Source of the DNA: Coptis chinensis
Lineage: Eukaryota; Streptophyta; Magnoliopsida; Ranunculales; Ranunculaceae
NCBI GenBank assembly: GCA_015680905.1
Contig: JADFTS010000116.1
Span: 25,389-89,388 of the forward strand
DNA length: 64,000 bases
Direction: 5' to 3'
The position numbers and the translations under genes were made by a program. Shown piece by piece: positions 21,547 to 32,774 of this stretch; the stretch's first letter is position 1, and each line of letters starts with the position of its first letter. A model generated the notes under the pieces. The model saw only the letters and a program-made list of their open reading frames with translations. It did no database searches and had not been told where the DNA came from.

Positions 21547-22540
21547 TGTCATTCAACAACATCGTTCTGCTATTGGATGGTCCCTCGATGACATTAAAGG
21601 CATTGAACCTAATGTGTGCACCCATCGCATACACTTGGAAGAAAATGCTAAGACATCGCGTGAACCACAATTATTAATAAGCCTAAACCCTACCATGAAA
21701 GATGTGGTCCGAGAGGAAGTGTTAAAATTACTAGATGCGGGTATTATTTACCCTATCTCTGATAGTGTTTGGGTGAGTCCTGTACACGTAGTTCCAAAGA
21801 AATCTGGCATTACAGTTGTGCGAAATGATAAAGATGAATGCATTTCCGCTCGTATCCCAGTAAAATGGCGAATATGCATTGACTATCGCAAACTTAATGT
21901 CGTCACTCGTAAGGATCACTTTCCACTTCCATTCATCGATCAGATGCTCGAACGTTTAGCCGGTCATGCCTATTACTGCTTTCTTGATGGTTATTCAGGT
22001 TATTTTCAGATAGTCATAGACCCTGCTGATCAAAAAGACAACGCGTTCACTGTCCATTTGGTACATTTGCATATAGGCGAATGCCTTTTCGGCCTTTGCA
22101 ATGCACCGTACTTTCAATATTTGCATGCTTCATATTTTTCAGTGATATGGTTGAGCGGTTTATGGAAGTATTCATGGGCGACTTCTCAATTTATGGAGAT
22201 TCTTTCGATAGTTGTCTATCAAATCTTGAAAAGGTCTTTACGTTGTGAAGAAAAACCTTGTTCTTAATTGGGAAAAATGTCATTTCATGGTTACTAAAGG
22301 AATAGTTTTATGACACATCATTTCAAAGGGCCGGAATCGAAGTCGACAAAGCTAAGATAGAAAAAATTGCTTCACTTCCTATACCAAAAATAGTTCGAGA
22401 CATTCGCGCATTCTTAGGACACGCAGGTTTCTATAGGAGATTTATTCAAGATTTCTCAAAGGTTGCTAGACCTTTAACCAATCTCCTGCTTAAAGATGTC
22501 GTTTTTTATTTCAGTTTCAGTTGCAAACAAGCCTTTGAGA
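21512..22540 (+). pseudogene. Reverse transcriptase of element A, catalytic motif altered
   Basis: RT motifs in order: HRSAIGWSLDDIKGIEP, HRIHLEENAKTSREPQ, LLDAGIIYPISDSVWVSPVH, WRICIDYRKLN, FPLPFIDQMLERLAGHAYY, FLDGYSGYFQI and LFGLCNAP. The YxDD-type catalytic box near 22170 reads VFMGDFSIYG, so one catalytic Asp is Gly. Frameshifts lie near 22060 and 22140, with further breaks before AKIEKIASLP near 22350 and FLGHAGFYRRFI near 22410. It is typical Athila and inactive. Confidence 0.88.
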
Positions 22541-23000
22541 TATTAAAAACCGCATTAACTATCGCTCCCATAATTCAACCACCTGATTGGTCTAAACCTT
22601 TTGAATTAATGTGTGACGCGAGCGACTATGCTATAGGAGCTGTACTAGGGCAACGCCAAGAAGATAAGCCAGTTGTCATTTACTATCTTGAGTAAAACCC
22701 TTAATGAAGCTCAACGTAACTATACCACCACCGAAAAGAGTTTCTGCCCGTTGTATATGTGTTAGATAAGTTTAGTCCTTACCTAGTGGGTTCTCCAACT
22801 ATTGTCTACACTGACCATGCGGCACTTCATTATCTATTAGCGAAAAAAGATGCAAAACAAAGGTTGATCCGATGGATTCTCCTTTTGCAAGAGTTTACTC
22901 TCGAAATTAGAGATAAAAAAAGTAGCGAAAATGTGGTTGCAGACCATTTATCAAGACTTATCGGTGATGTTGATCGCGATATGCGAACCTATCTGTGATT
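22541..23000 (+). pseudogene. RNase H of element A
   Basis: APIIQPPDWSKPFELMCDAS near 22560 carries the first acidic residue, followed by AIGAVLGQRQ and a stop near 22695. At 22759-22998 an open piece reads [20 protein letters not shown], then [11 protein letters not shown] at the end. The domain removes RNA from the RNA-DNA hybrid. Confidence 0.85.
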
Positions 23001-23059
23001 CCTTTCAAATGAACACTTGTACTCTATTTTTGTGTCCCTTGGTATGCGAACATAGTAAA

Positions 23060-24335
23060 TTACTTAGTTACCGAGGAAGTCCCTTTATCTTGGTCTCAGT
23101 AATGACCGGAAAAAGTTGTTATCCACTATGAAATTCTATTTCGGGATGATCCCTACCTCTTCAAGTATTGTTCGGACCAACTAATCCGTCGTTGCATTCC
23201 CGGGGGAACACAACGATGTGTTATCCTTCTGCCATGAACAATCTTGTGGTGGTCATTTTAGTGGTAAGAAAAGCTGCGGCCAAGGTTCTACAATGTGGTT
23301 TTATTGGCCAACACTGTTTAGAGATGCACATGAGCATTGCAAAGCATGCAATCGCTTGCCGGCCAGTTAGGTCGCATTACTCAACGCAATATGATGCCCT
23401 TAAATCCCATTCTAATTGTGGAAATCTTTGATGTATGGGGCATCGACTTCATGGGTCCATTTCCAAATTCTCATGGCTTCCTATACATACTTGTAGCAGT
23501 TGACTATGTGTCAAAATGGATTGAGGCATTAGCATGTCGCGTGCTAACGATCATAAAAGCGATTCGTTTTGTTAAGTAAAGAAAATATTTTCTCGATTTG
23601 GTGTTCCAAAAGCTATAATTAGTGACGGGGGAAAACATTTCTGCAATAAAATTTTTGAATCATTAGTAAAGAAATATGGAGTCACGCACAAAGTGGCAAC
23701 TCCATATCATCCTCAAACCAGTGGTCAAGTAGAAGTCTCTAATCGAGAAATCAAATCCATTTTGGAAAAAACTGTCAATCCATCTAGGAAAGACTGGTCT
23801 CTACGATTATCTGATGCCTTGTGGGCATCTGAGCGACTTTTAAGACACCTATAGGGATGTCTTCGTATCGCCTCGTTTTTGGAAAACCTTGTCATCTGCC
23901 GGTTGAACTTGAGCACCGTGCTCTATGGGCCATCAAAAGCCTCAATTATAACACTAACGTGGCGGGCAAAAAGAAAATTGCGGTTAAAATGAGCTTGAGG
24001 AAATTCGAGTGATGCCTATGATCTCTCGAAATCCTATAAAACCAACATGAAAAGAGTGCATGACAAGCACATATTGAGAAAAGAATTCAAAGTCGGTCAA
24101 AAGTTTTGATGTACAACTCAAGATTACACATTTTTCGGAAAATTATAAACTTCGATGGTCCGGTCCTTTCATCGTCTCTGCTGTCACCCCTTATGGGGCT
24201 ATCTCTCAATGAAAAAAAATGATGGTAGCAAATTTCAAGTAAATGGCAAAGCGCTTAAACATTATCATGAGTTGCGCTCTCCGGATGTCGAAGAGACTCT
24301 TCTCGATGATCCGGTCTACCTGCGGACTAATAGAT
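23060..24335 (+). pseudogene. Integrase of element A
   Basis: The HHCC zinc-binding region is broken (FIGQHCLEMH frame; Cys at ACRPV and related sites). The core shows [17 protein letters not shown] near 23430, [27 protein letters not shown] and [19 protein letters not shown] near 23705, which hold the DDE residues. A frameshift near 23575, changed residues near ALWASERLL (23820) and later frameshifts follow. The C-terminal GPF region (RWSGPFIV and YHELRSPDVEETLLDDPVY) ends at about 24335. No chromodomain was recognised. Confidence 0.87.
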
Positions 24336-24491
24336 TATTTGGTGTACTTCTTTCCATTTATTTAAACAGGAAAAGTATGCCATTAGGGTAGCCAGGCCCT
24401 CTTCTATTTTCTTTTCTAAAAATCCCTAGAGTGTGTGGTTGCAAGCGCCGGAACCTTAGTCTACAAAACTCTACTTCAGAACTGAGTATAA

Positions 24492-24837
24492 ATGTCTTCT
24501 GATAATCGAGCAAATGTGCCTTATGGAAAACAATGGGTACCAAAAATTTCATTTCCTTCTTTTTCTTCCCTTTTCTATTCTCTTCCTCGCGAACTCCAAC
24601 TCATCATTTGGTGTAAATCTCACACATCTCGAATTGGTAATGGTCGTAGTACTTTTGCTCGAAAGGCGTCGCGAAAAGGATGGGGTGGTGTATGAACCTA
24701 TCAAACTCCTTTCTCGTCCGTGTCTTGATCTTCTATCCGAGATGGGCCGGTATAAGGTATATTATTGTCTGACACCAGCTCAGCAGGATAAACTTCGTCG
24801 TCGTCCCGTTATTCCCACAGGTTGGGAATTGTCTTGA
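24492..24837 (+). pseudogene. Candidate short ORF0 after integrase in element A
   Basis: Two overlapping frames are partly conserved with the inverted element (36900-37200). One reads KQWVPKISFPSF and LPRELQLIIWCKSH, then GNGRSTFARK. The other ends in KVYYCLTPAQQ, RRRP and GWELS before TGA 24835-24837, and the matching end in element B (KVYFCLTP, RRP, GWDSS, TGA) stops at the same place. A frameshift in one or both copies seems likely. Function unknown; it might also be the very end of pol. Confidence 0.4.
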
Positions 24838-25758
24838 GGATCTGACGTTAAAAGACTCAACATGTATATACTCGTTTTTTTTTTTTTTTTTTATTATTAT
24901 TATTAGCACCCAGCATGGTGCCCAAAGAGAGTCGTGATATGCACCATCGGATATTTCCTAGTTCGTACGGGCAATGGATTCCACCAGGCCAGCCCCGATC
25001 AGTTTTCTATGTGATGTTTCGGGGTGGTTTGAGGCTATACCATATATACCAAGGGTAATATTATTATTAGACCATTGCACATTGGTCAAGGATGAATGCC
25101 GATCACGAACCCTAGGCCCCCAAAACATAAAGGATAAGCCACGGTCACGGGGATTGGGTTAAGCCGAAAATGGCATGAAAGTTGCCTGAGTTAAGTTGTT
25201 TTGATGTGTTGTTTTATTTGGACTTCTGGTGTTGTTGACACGTTCTTCTCGACTTGTACATTTGTATTTAAAAGTGTAAATAAATAAAAACCAAAAAAAA
25301 AAAAAAAAAAAAAAAAATTATTTGAATGTGATTTTTTTCATATTCTAGTGGATGGCAATTTTAATGCCGATCGTTTTGATATCTCATCCGTTCAATTTGG
25401 AGTTGAAACGAATCGAATTTCCACGTTTGAAATTTCGGAACATTTCGGGACATAAGGGGAATTTCTGTTATTCATTTGGGCTTGGGCCAAAATTTTGACC
25501 CGACCCAAAAATCAAAAATCCAGGTACAAAGCCCACGCGCGAGGCACCCACGCGTCCACCCCTCTCATTTCTTCTTCCACAGTACAAAAATCGGATCTTG
25601 GTCCCCCCCACACATCACCCGCGCGCGCGACTAGGCAGAGTTGAATTCGACCCGCGCACGCGGGCCAAAGTCCACCAAACTCAACCACCTTCCTCCAGCA
25701 CCATCTCCTCCACCTCTTCTTGCTATTTGCACCCTCAAAATATCCTCTACACCGCACT
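24838..25758 (+). other. Non-coding spacer before accessory ORF1 of element A
   Basis: No gene seen. It holds a poly-T run near 24876-24890 and a poly-A run near 25294-25317. Similar sequence occurs in reverse orientation at about 36020-36890 in element B. The last 150 bp are GC-rich with an alternating CG run (25621-25630). Confidence 0.6.
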
Positions 25759-26724
25759 ATGGCAGCACGAAGGCGAATTACAGTTGAGAGCAATTTCGCA
25801 AATCTCTACAATTTCGGGATGTTTCACCCATTTTTCGATGAAGAAATTGCTAGTAAAGAGTGGGAATATCTATTGCACCGAATTCCAGCTCAGTACTCCG
25901 AAGATTTAGTGTTGAAATTTTACAACAATGGAGGTTTCCGGGGTGACGAATTTTGGATTACGGCGGATGGGTTGGAACGTGAACTCACACTGAAGTTGAT
26001 TTTGAATACCGCACAGATTCCGATAAACTCTGATAGTCCGACCCTGTTATTGTCAGAGTATCCAACCACGAGGGATTTGATGTTTGACACGCTTCTCGAG
26101 GGAGAGTACAACACTGGCTCGAACTGCGTGTACCAGCATTCGCTCAGACGAAACCAATTAGCCGTCACTCAATGGCTGGCGTACAACGTCATTGGAACTT
26201 CAAAGACGTCTGACGTGAACAAGACTTTCTTGCACCTGCTGTGGATCCTACAGGAGAGGAAGAACACTTTCTGTATGGTCCATTTCCTGGGCCATATTCT
26301 TACGACCGCGTCAAACAGGTCAGCTCCTCTTGCTGTACTTGTTACTCAGCTTATGCTTAACTTAGGGTTCCAGTCCGCTACTCCTTTCATTGAAACAAGG
26401 TCTTTCGAGAATTTTGGAATTTTTGAGACTTGTGTTTTAGACCACTGGGACCCAGTAGCTAGAGATGACATTGAGCATGATAACGTACCTCCTCCTCCTC
26501 CTTCACCACCCGACTGTTTTAATGAAGATACCATGCGTTGAATCAATACTCCTATGGATGCCTTGAGGCACATGAATACTAGTATGCGCAGGATGTTTCT
26601 TCGCCAGGAAGAGATGCTTACTTCCCAGAATGACTTCCAGCAAGAAATGAGAAATCGCCAAGGCCGTTTCTAGAGAATGATGATGGCAACTCAGCAGCAA
26701 TTCCAAGATCGATTTACTTTCTGA
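25759..26724 (+). pseudogene. Accessory ORF1 of element A, plant transposon-associated protein
   Basis: Open from MAARRRIT (25759) for 260 codons to TGA 26539-26541. The same frame continues with a Met/Gln-rich, coiled-coil-like tail to about 26724, broken also by TAG near 26671, so the original protein was about 320 residues. Motifs: GMFHPFFDEEI near residue 21, YSEDLVLKFYNNGGF near 46, NQLAVTQWLAYNVIGTS near 140, HLLWILQERK and APLAVLVTQLMLNLGF. The order resembles the 'putative plant transposon protein' domain (FYxN, RG/GxxF, WLYxxxxxTSHTSE-like), recalled from family knowledge and not searched. Function unknown. Homologues: ORF1 of element B and ORF2 of both elements. Confidence 0.72.
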
Positions 26725-27040
26725 TCTATAGGCCACATTCGGACCCGTCGGCTCACCTGAAGTTAAGTCGCGTGGCGTAAGGCGTAAAAACACGGGTTCA
26801 TCTTCTGCTAACCCGGAGGATTCCCAGTAGCTGTTTATTTCCCTTGGTTTAGAAATGACTGTCATTTATTTCCCTTATGCATTGCATTTTTATTTATTTT
26901 TAGTGCTAAATTATTATATATCGGTTGATTTCTCATAATTTTGTATCTCCAGACGGTTTGAATGAGAAATTATTTATGTTATGTGAATATAGTACTTTCA
27001 AAAATATGAGTTTGCTCCTTGATTCATTGGGCCTACTCTC
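26725..27040 (+). other. Spacer between ORF1 and micro-ORF promoter, element A
   Basis: AT-rich non-coding DNA. I see no conserved element up to the AACGG cluster. Confidence 0.5.
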
Positions 27041-27044
27041 AAAG

Positions 27045-27114
27045 CCCAACGGTCAGAACCCAACGGACTGATCCAAACGGTCGGATGCCGATCGGTCAAA
27101 TCAAGTTATAAATA
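27045..27114 (+). promoter_or_regulatory. Putative internal promoter with AACGG motifs and TATA box, element A
   Basis: CCCAACGGTCA at 27045-27055 fits the plant mitosis-specific activator (MSA) consensus with core AACGG. Further AACGG cores occur at 27062-27066 and 27076-27080. TATAAATA follows at 27107-27114, and then a CT-rich leader. Element B has the same order: four AACGGTCA copies, TATAAATA, CT-rich leader. The downstream gene is the 39-codon micro-ORF. The promoter role is inferred from spacing and conservation. Confidence 0.55.
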
Positions 27115-27197
27115 CAACTCTCCTTTCCACTTTCACTCATTCCCTTCTCTCACTCTTCACAAATTCTTCTTCACAAATTTTCAATTCCTTGAACATA

Positions 27198-27317
27198 ATA
27201 AATCAAATAGACCGATGGGAAAAGGAGCAACGCGAATGGGCTATCACATTAATCGTGATAATAGTGTTTATCATTATTCTCTTGTCACTCATGCATAACA
27301 TGATCCAGAACATCTAG
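27198..27317 (+). pseudogene. 39-codon transmembrane micro-ORF of element A, start codon lost
   Basis: 39 codons followed by TAG 27315-27317. The first half is charged (DRWEKEQREW). The second half is one strongly hydrophobic segment of about 18 residues (AITLIVIIVFIIILLSLM) and the protein ends QNI. Element B has an ORF of exactly 39 codons in the same place (34249-34368), ending SNI, with 11 identical positions in an ungapped alignment and Met where this copy has ATA. This copy has therefore probably lost its ATG by one transition. Predicted single-pass membrane peptide with unknown role. It is too short for ordinary gene finders. Confidence 0.62.
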
Positions 27318-27940
27318 ATCTATGTAACCGTTTTTCTTTTTTTTCTGATTTTCATTTTGTATATTAGTATGGTATGTTAAATAATTCTCACACATTTGTA
27401 CGGGTTACGTATTAAATGGAGAAGTTCCGTATTAAATATTTGTGTATATTAGTTGTTTTTTCCTCTCTAAAATAATAATAATAATAAATAAAAAATAATA
27501 ATATATAAATATATAAAAAATAAAAAATAATAATATATAAAAAATAATAATAATAACAAAAAATAATAATAAATAAATAAATAAACAAACAAACCATAAC
27601 AAAGAAAGCCCATCCAAAACTCACCCAAAATAATTAATGGATACACATGGTGTTCGGAGAAAATCATAAGACGCTACAAGGTACACATAACACTTGTCAC
27701 ACATGCGACTTCGATTATTCTATCCATATTCTATTCTTGAGTTATGATCATCATTTCTGAAATTACGTGTAAGTCTAACTACCCCAATGAAACTTTCCTC
27801 CGTATTTTCTAACATTAAACCATCTCATTAATTGTATTTGGATATCGACATGACAAAGACTTCTATGGATCCCCTATGATCTTTGTTCATAATCACATGA
27901 GTCATTAACTACACTTGGACTCCAGATTGGTATAGACTCA
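27318..27940 (+). other. AT-rich spacer before ORF2, element A
   Basis: Holds an (AAT)n-type low-complexity tract at about 27465-27590. Reading frames across it are artefacts of the repeat. Confidence 0.6.
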
Positions 27941-27949
27941 TAGATTGGC

Positions 27950-27957
27950 TATAAATC
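27950..27957 (+). promoter_or_regulatory. TATA box before ORF2, element A
   Basis: TATAAATC, 62 nt before the ORF2 start. In element B a TATTTATA (read on the coding strand, near 33937-33944) stands about 70 nt before its ORF2. A polypyrimidine-CAG (27961-27970) next to it could alternatively be a splice acceptor. Confidence 0.4.
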
Positions 27958-28011
27958 TCTTCTTTTTCAGCCATTCTTATTCAAACAATTTTCACTATCC
28001 TTCCATCAGTA

Positions 28012-28094
28012 ATGGCTCAACCAAAAAAAATAACGGCAGAGAAAGACTACCTGAAAACTTTCGAAGAGGGCCGGTTTTCTCCTTATTTTGACAC
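28012..28094 (+). pseudogene. Accessory ORF2 of element A, 5' exonic piece
   Basis: Starts MAQPKKITAEKDY at 28012 and is cut after GRFSPYFDT by insertion of element B. The last five bases (GACAC, 28090-28094) are the target duplication. The frame resumes at 41107. Confidence 0.75.
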
Positions 28095-29934
28095 TGATAA
28101 AACTTAATTTACAGTCCGTTTATTGGCTTTCAATTACTTAATTTCTTAAGTCCGAGGTCCACAGTCCAAAGTCCAACGTCCGTATAGTCTTACGTTTTAG
28201 TCAAGTTACCTTACTCACGTGGGTTTGGTAGGATAGGTCGAGTAAGGGATCGTCCAAACCTTAGGGCTCGGATAGGTTCACAACTGGAATTACAACTTGG
28301 TGAGTAGGATTTTTAGGTTTCTTTTTAGTTGGTTTTTAATTAAAATAACGGTAATGCAAATAATATAAATTACTACGGCGATTATATGTAGGTAAACAAA
28401 AGTAGAGAAATAGGGAGAGAGTTAATCATGCTCATGCAAGAATCATTTTTCAACAGTTTTTATTACCAAATCACTACATCTCTAATTAGCCTCTCGTTTG
28501 GGAGACGACGCCGAAAGTATTGATCCCATGTGCATGCCCACATCTCTAGGTCGCATTTCACTAGCATAAGGAGTTTCAATAATACCTCATCTCCGGTATA
28601 TTATTTAAGCTCTGGCTCGATTCACATCACCGACCGAGTTTGAGAGTTGTGCGACACCGAGAGAGTCGGCGTGAGAGGTTTTGGTCTGGAGCATCGGCCG
28701 CATCCAACTTTATGCAGTCTCGATCATTTTGGGACGGGATGTTAATTCTATGCCTAATTCTAAGTAGTGATTCTAGAATATTAACAAGTCAATCCGGATT
28801 TTTACATCGAAACATAACCCTCCCCTCGGGGGGGATTAACTATCATCATAGAAGGAATAATAAAACTTCTTTGTATACATTAAGTAAATAAATGCAGGAC
28901 AGAAATTAAACTAGAAAAGAAGTGAATTTATTATTAAAGGTAAAATAACTTACGATATTAAAAGGCTTTGAAATGGAAATGGCGGAAGGTAAATCTTGAA
29001 GAAGAAAAAACTAAAGCGTGGCTAAAAGCATTAATACGTTGAAGGAGGATATATGAAGGCCACCCCCTCATATTTATAGGCATCATAGGATGACTATCCG
29101 CGTGAATGATTTAATTGGCTTTTGGCCTTATGCTAATTGAATGGTTCAAACTTTGAAAATCAAAGTTTTGTTTTAAACTTTTCGTTTTAACTTTTCGTCT
29201 TTTTCTTTGTTTTAAGTTTCATCTTGTAGCTCATTTCAATTCAAACCACCGGGTTTGAATTGGTGCGATCATCTTCTCTCTTGTCGTGGTATCAAATTGA
29301 AACCATCATTTGCCACCTGCCTATCTTTGACTCATCATGCCTTCACGGGCCCAGAGTGTGTCCGATGGCGGCGCCGATTTTGGTGTTTTTACGACTTTTG
29401 TCCTTGTCGCGAGTTAAATTCGCCGCCTCGGTCGCTATGGCGGCTTCACTAGCCAACGTCGGCACCTAGATTTATCGATTTGAGCTTGAAGTTTCCCTTT
29501 TCTTTATATGTGGCCCGATTACGCGACCGGTTACGTTCTTTTGGAAACTTGACTCTAGTCGGGGCTTTGTTGGGCTTCACGGGATTGAGTGGGAATTCCA
29601 AATATTCCTGTATTCTCTGGCGGCTTCACTAGCCAATGTCGGCATCTAGATTTATCCGATTTGAGCTTGAAGTTTGTTGCTTCTTTATATGTGGGCCCGT
29701 TCCGCACTGGTTCTGTTCTTTTAGAAACTTCGGCTTCACGGGGGTCGAGTGGAAAACTTCAATTATTCCCGTATTCACATCTTCGATGCATGTTTTATCA
29801 CTATATTTATTTTAATTGCGGAATCCCCGCAAAAGTAAATGCGAAAATATAATTATTACATGATTATTAAACACATAATCGACCAAAATGTTACGCCTCT
29901 CGGGGTTTAATATTACAGTTTTGGGTGCTTATCA
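28095..29934 (-). repeat. 3' LTR of Athila-type element B
   Basis: 1,840 bp, paired with 39266-41106. An internal tandem duplication of about 180 bp starts at CGGCTTCACTAGCCAA (29441 and 29621). Differences from the other LTR are concentrated in C/G-rich blocks such as 28630-28700 and 29330-29450. Confidence 0.94.
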
Positions 29935-29949
29935 CACCACCCCCAAACA
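29935..29949 (-). promoter_or_regulatory. Polypurine tract of element B
   Basis: On the minus strand TGTTTGGGGGTGGTG directly abuts the LTR start TGATAAG. It primes plus-strand DNA synthesis in LTR retrotransposons. Confidence 0.85.
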
Positions 29950-31667
29950 GCACTTTGCTTGTCCTCAAGCAAAGAAGAGACATTAAGGCGATAAGCGGTC
30001 AAAATGTGTTGTCCTAAGCTAAATCTCATTTCGCAGAGTTTGCGGTTGCATTGATATGCAACAAGGCCTTGAACCACTAGGAATTCCCTAGTGGACGAGT
30101 TATAACCTCGTGAGAGTTTTCTAGAGAAGATACTCACAAACTTCATTTTATACTACAACGACTTCAAGAACAAAGGCTTGTTTCCTTAATTAATCTCGGT
30201 ATCTAGACATCTTACTAGCGGGAAACAAGGATTTTATTCTTTCGAAATTCAAGTTAATATACATACAATAATTGAAACATTTACGTATGAGCATGCATGC
30301 AGGAATCTAATAATGAAATGTACGAGCAGGGCCGTTTCTGGATCCTTTGGATAGCGTCCTTAAGTAGGTTCTCACAATTTCTCTCTTATTTTTCCACTCA
30401 AGCTTTGCTATCTCTAGTGTGCAGTGGGCACACGTTTCCTCACATACTCAATGACAGTTAGAGGAGCCGAGGTCGAGAAGTCACAACTACTACTTATTAT
30501 CATACTATCCTATTCCTAATTGAGCTAGAGTTCTTTATTAGGTTTTATGGGGCTTAGGTGGTAGTGTAGAAGAAAATGGAATGGAAAGTTCAAAAAAATG
30601 ATAAGTATGAGAGAATAAGGTCTTCGAGATATTTATACTAGAGAATCCTTATTTTCCTTCCTGCTTCTAACATGGGTTTCCATACTTGGATTTTTCAAGC
30701 TTTTGTATTCCCTTTTGATTTGATTTTTGGCCTTTTGATTTTTGGAAACATATTTCTATTTTCTTTTTCTTTTCTTCTAAAACAGGTAACTGATTTTGAT
30801 TTGTGACAAGGTTTTTCTCTTCATTTTTCTGCACTTCATCCTATTTCTCATACTCATCATCTAGGTAGGCTTATTTATTTGTGGTTACTAGATGGGTAAT
30901 GATTTTTTTGGTGAAGTAGAAAGGATTAATGAAAGGTTCAGATTAGGCGACTAAGCGGTAAAAAAAAACAGTCGCGAATTTTTTGGCTATATCGATCCAA
31001 AGAAGGCCTAAATTCTAGCCTAGGATTTGGGTAGTGATCAAGTAAGTAGGCGTATGAACTTCTCTATTCTGAAAAACTACTCCTCTCGTGTCATTACTCA
31101 TATATCATACATTTTGAGGCTTTTGGTTAGATTCTTACAGGGATATGGAAACTAAGTTGTCTAAACAACCGGGTCCCGTAAACTTCTTCTTTGTGTACAT
31201 TTAATGATAGTCAGTGCATGAATGCTCATGAAAAGATGTAAAAACTATTGCATACGTATTAAATTAAGTTTCTAAGAACAAGTCCTAATTTTGATGCTAG
31301 GGTGAGATTTCTAAATATTTTTCATCATAGAAAGAGAAACGAGAATTTGTCACTAAATACGTTTATTTAGACATTAAGTAACTATATATATACAACTATG
31401 CATGCCTAATTTTTGCAAAAGGTTCTCACCACCCCCAAACAGTCGGACACTGTGTCCTCAAAGTGTTTAAGAGGAAAAAGAGTATACCTGAGAGGCTTTG
31501 AGTAAAAATAAAGTTGACATCTTCCACAGAAATTTATTGTAACTCACTATATATTATACATCATAAAAGTAGAAACACACTGTTAGAGTAGCACACTGTT
31601 AGGTTATTTATTTATTTCACATCAAAACATAAAACAAATATGTACATGCATCAACTCACATTGCCCC
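29950..31667 (-). other. 3' non-coding region of element B
   Basis: About 1.7 kb without a supported gene. It is homologous, in reverse, to 43290-45167 of element A. A second polypurine-like motif with an adjoining GAGGACA segment lies at 31429-31455. Confidence 0.65.
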
Positions 31668-32626
31668 ATCCTTGAACTGGGGGATAGTCCCTCCTTGCCT
31701 CGTCCCTGTAGAAATGTCATTCCTTCGCATCCCGCCAATCTATCATAGCTTTCCAGACTTCACTCCACTTCCTCTTCTTTGCATTGTCTAGATGAGCTAT
31801 CATTTTATCATCGTTAGGGAAAGAACGAACTTTCTTAAGATACCTTGCAGGGCGTGTCCATGTCCGAAATCGCAAGGAACGAATTATCTTGTTTGTTGGA
31901 CACATAGAGTCGACCTTTACCCGATTAGAAGGTGGCTGCAAAACTTCGAGGGAAGTATGTCATCACTATCCCGCATCTTTATGCTGGCGAGGGGTGATAT
32001 AGTGTTGCCGAAAAAACCGAGCCTTCTTAAGATTCTCAATTACTAGTTACGTAATGTCGAAGGTGTAATGCGTTCTTTGGGCCAATGCATGGAATGTCTT
32101 ACCGCGCTTTGATGCGTGGAAAAATGTCAATCTCCCATGATGTTCGAAGAATAAATAACATGGCGGTTCAACATTCATGGTCATCTTGGCTAGTGGAATA
32201 TTGAATTACGGCCATCGCCCCGACTTTGGCACGTTCTTTGGCGTGGGCAAGGCCATCGCCATAGCGGGCAAAAAATCTTCCCTAGAGTAGTCATTAAGGT
32301 CATTCTCTATCATGTATTAGATGGGGAGATCTGGGTGAAGAGGAGGAAGGTCTAGAGCCATAGCCACCGCCGGCTCATAAAAGCGTGTCGGGTGTTACCA
32401 ATAAGTAGTGTAAACCCATTCAAAGGGAAACCCCGGACACGGTGGTAGATCTTCCATGTTATTATAAAAATAAGTTGCCAAACACGGGAGTATATGTCTG
32501 CTCCGGGTGTAGAATGAGAGAGTTCCATCCAACTTGAGTGATGTAGTCTCTGAAAAGATGTCCATATGCCGGAGAATTTAGCAAAGAATGGAAAGATTGT
32601 TCTGGAATCATCTTTGGAGCTTCCAT
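31668..32626 (-). pseudogene. Accessory ORF3 of element B
   Basis: Starts at 32626 (MEAPKMIPEQSFHSLLNSP), then AYGHLFRDYITQVGWNSLI and QTYTPVF. It parallels ORF3 of element A residue by residue. Frameshifts and stops follow after about 60 codons. The C-terminal part, PTNKIIRSLRFRTW to WSEVWKAMIDW near 31740, again matches element A (WAEIWRTIIYW). Where element A has TAG, this copy has TGG. Function unknown. Confidence 0.65.
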
Positions 32627-32774
32627 TGTGTGAAAAAATTGTGACCTGTTTAGACAAGGATAAACAAATATTAGAGCATGATGAGAATAATTAAGTAAAA
32701 AAAAATTACCATACGAAAATTAAAAACTAAAAAGAAAATGATAAATAATATAAAATTGCAAAATATAAATGGTT

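Noticed and set aside
27412-27667. Several overlapping minus-strand frames rich in Tyr, Ile and Phe, looking like membrane proteins
   Set aside because: They are translations of an AAT/ATA low-complexity tract; all frames look alike and nothing is conserved in element B.
27961-27970. Splice acceptor (polypyrimidine then CAG) before ORF2, which would suggest spliced subgenomic RNA as for retroviral env
   Set aside because: Not reproduced before ORF2 of element B; the TATA explanation is equally good, so it is not claimed.
28640-29850. Frames within the LTRs of element B, repeated at 39718-41035
   Set aside because: LTR sequence; frames differ between the two LTRs and are interrupted at different places.
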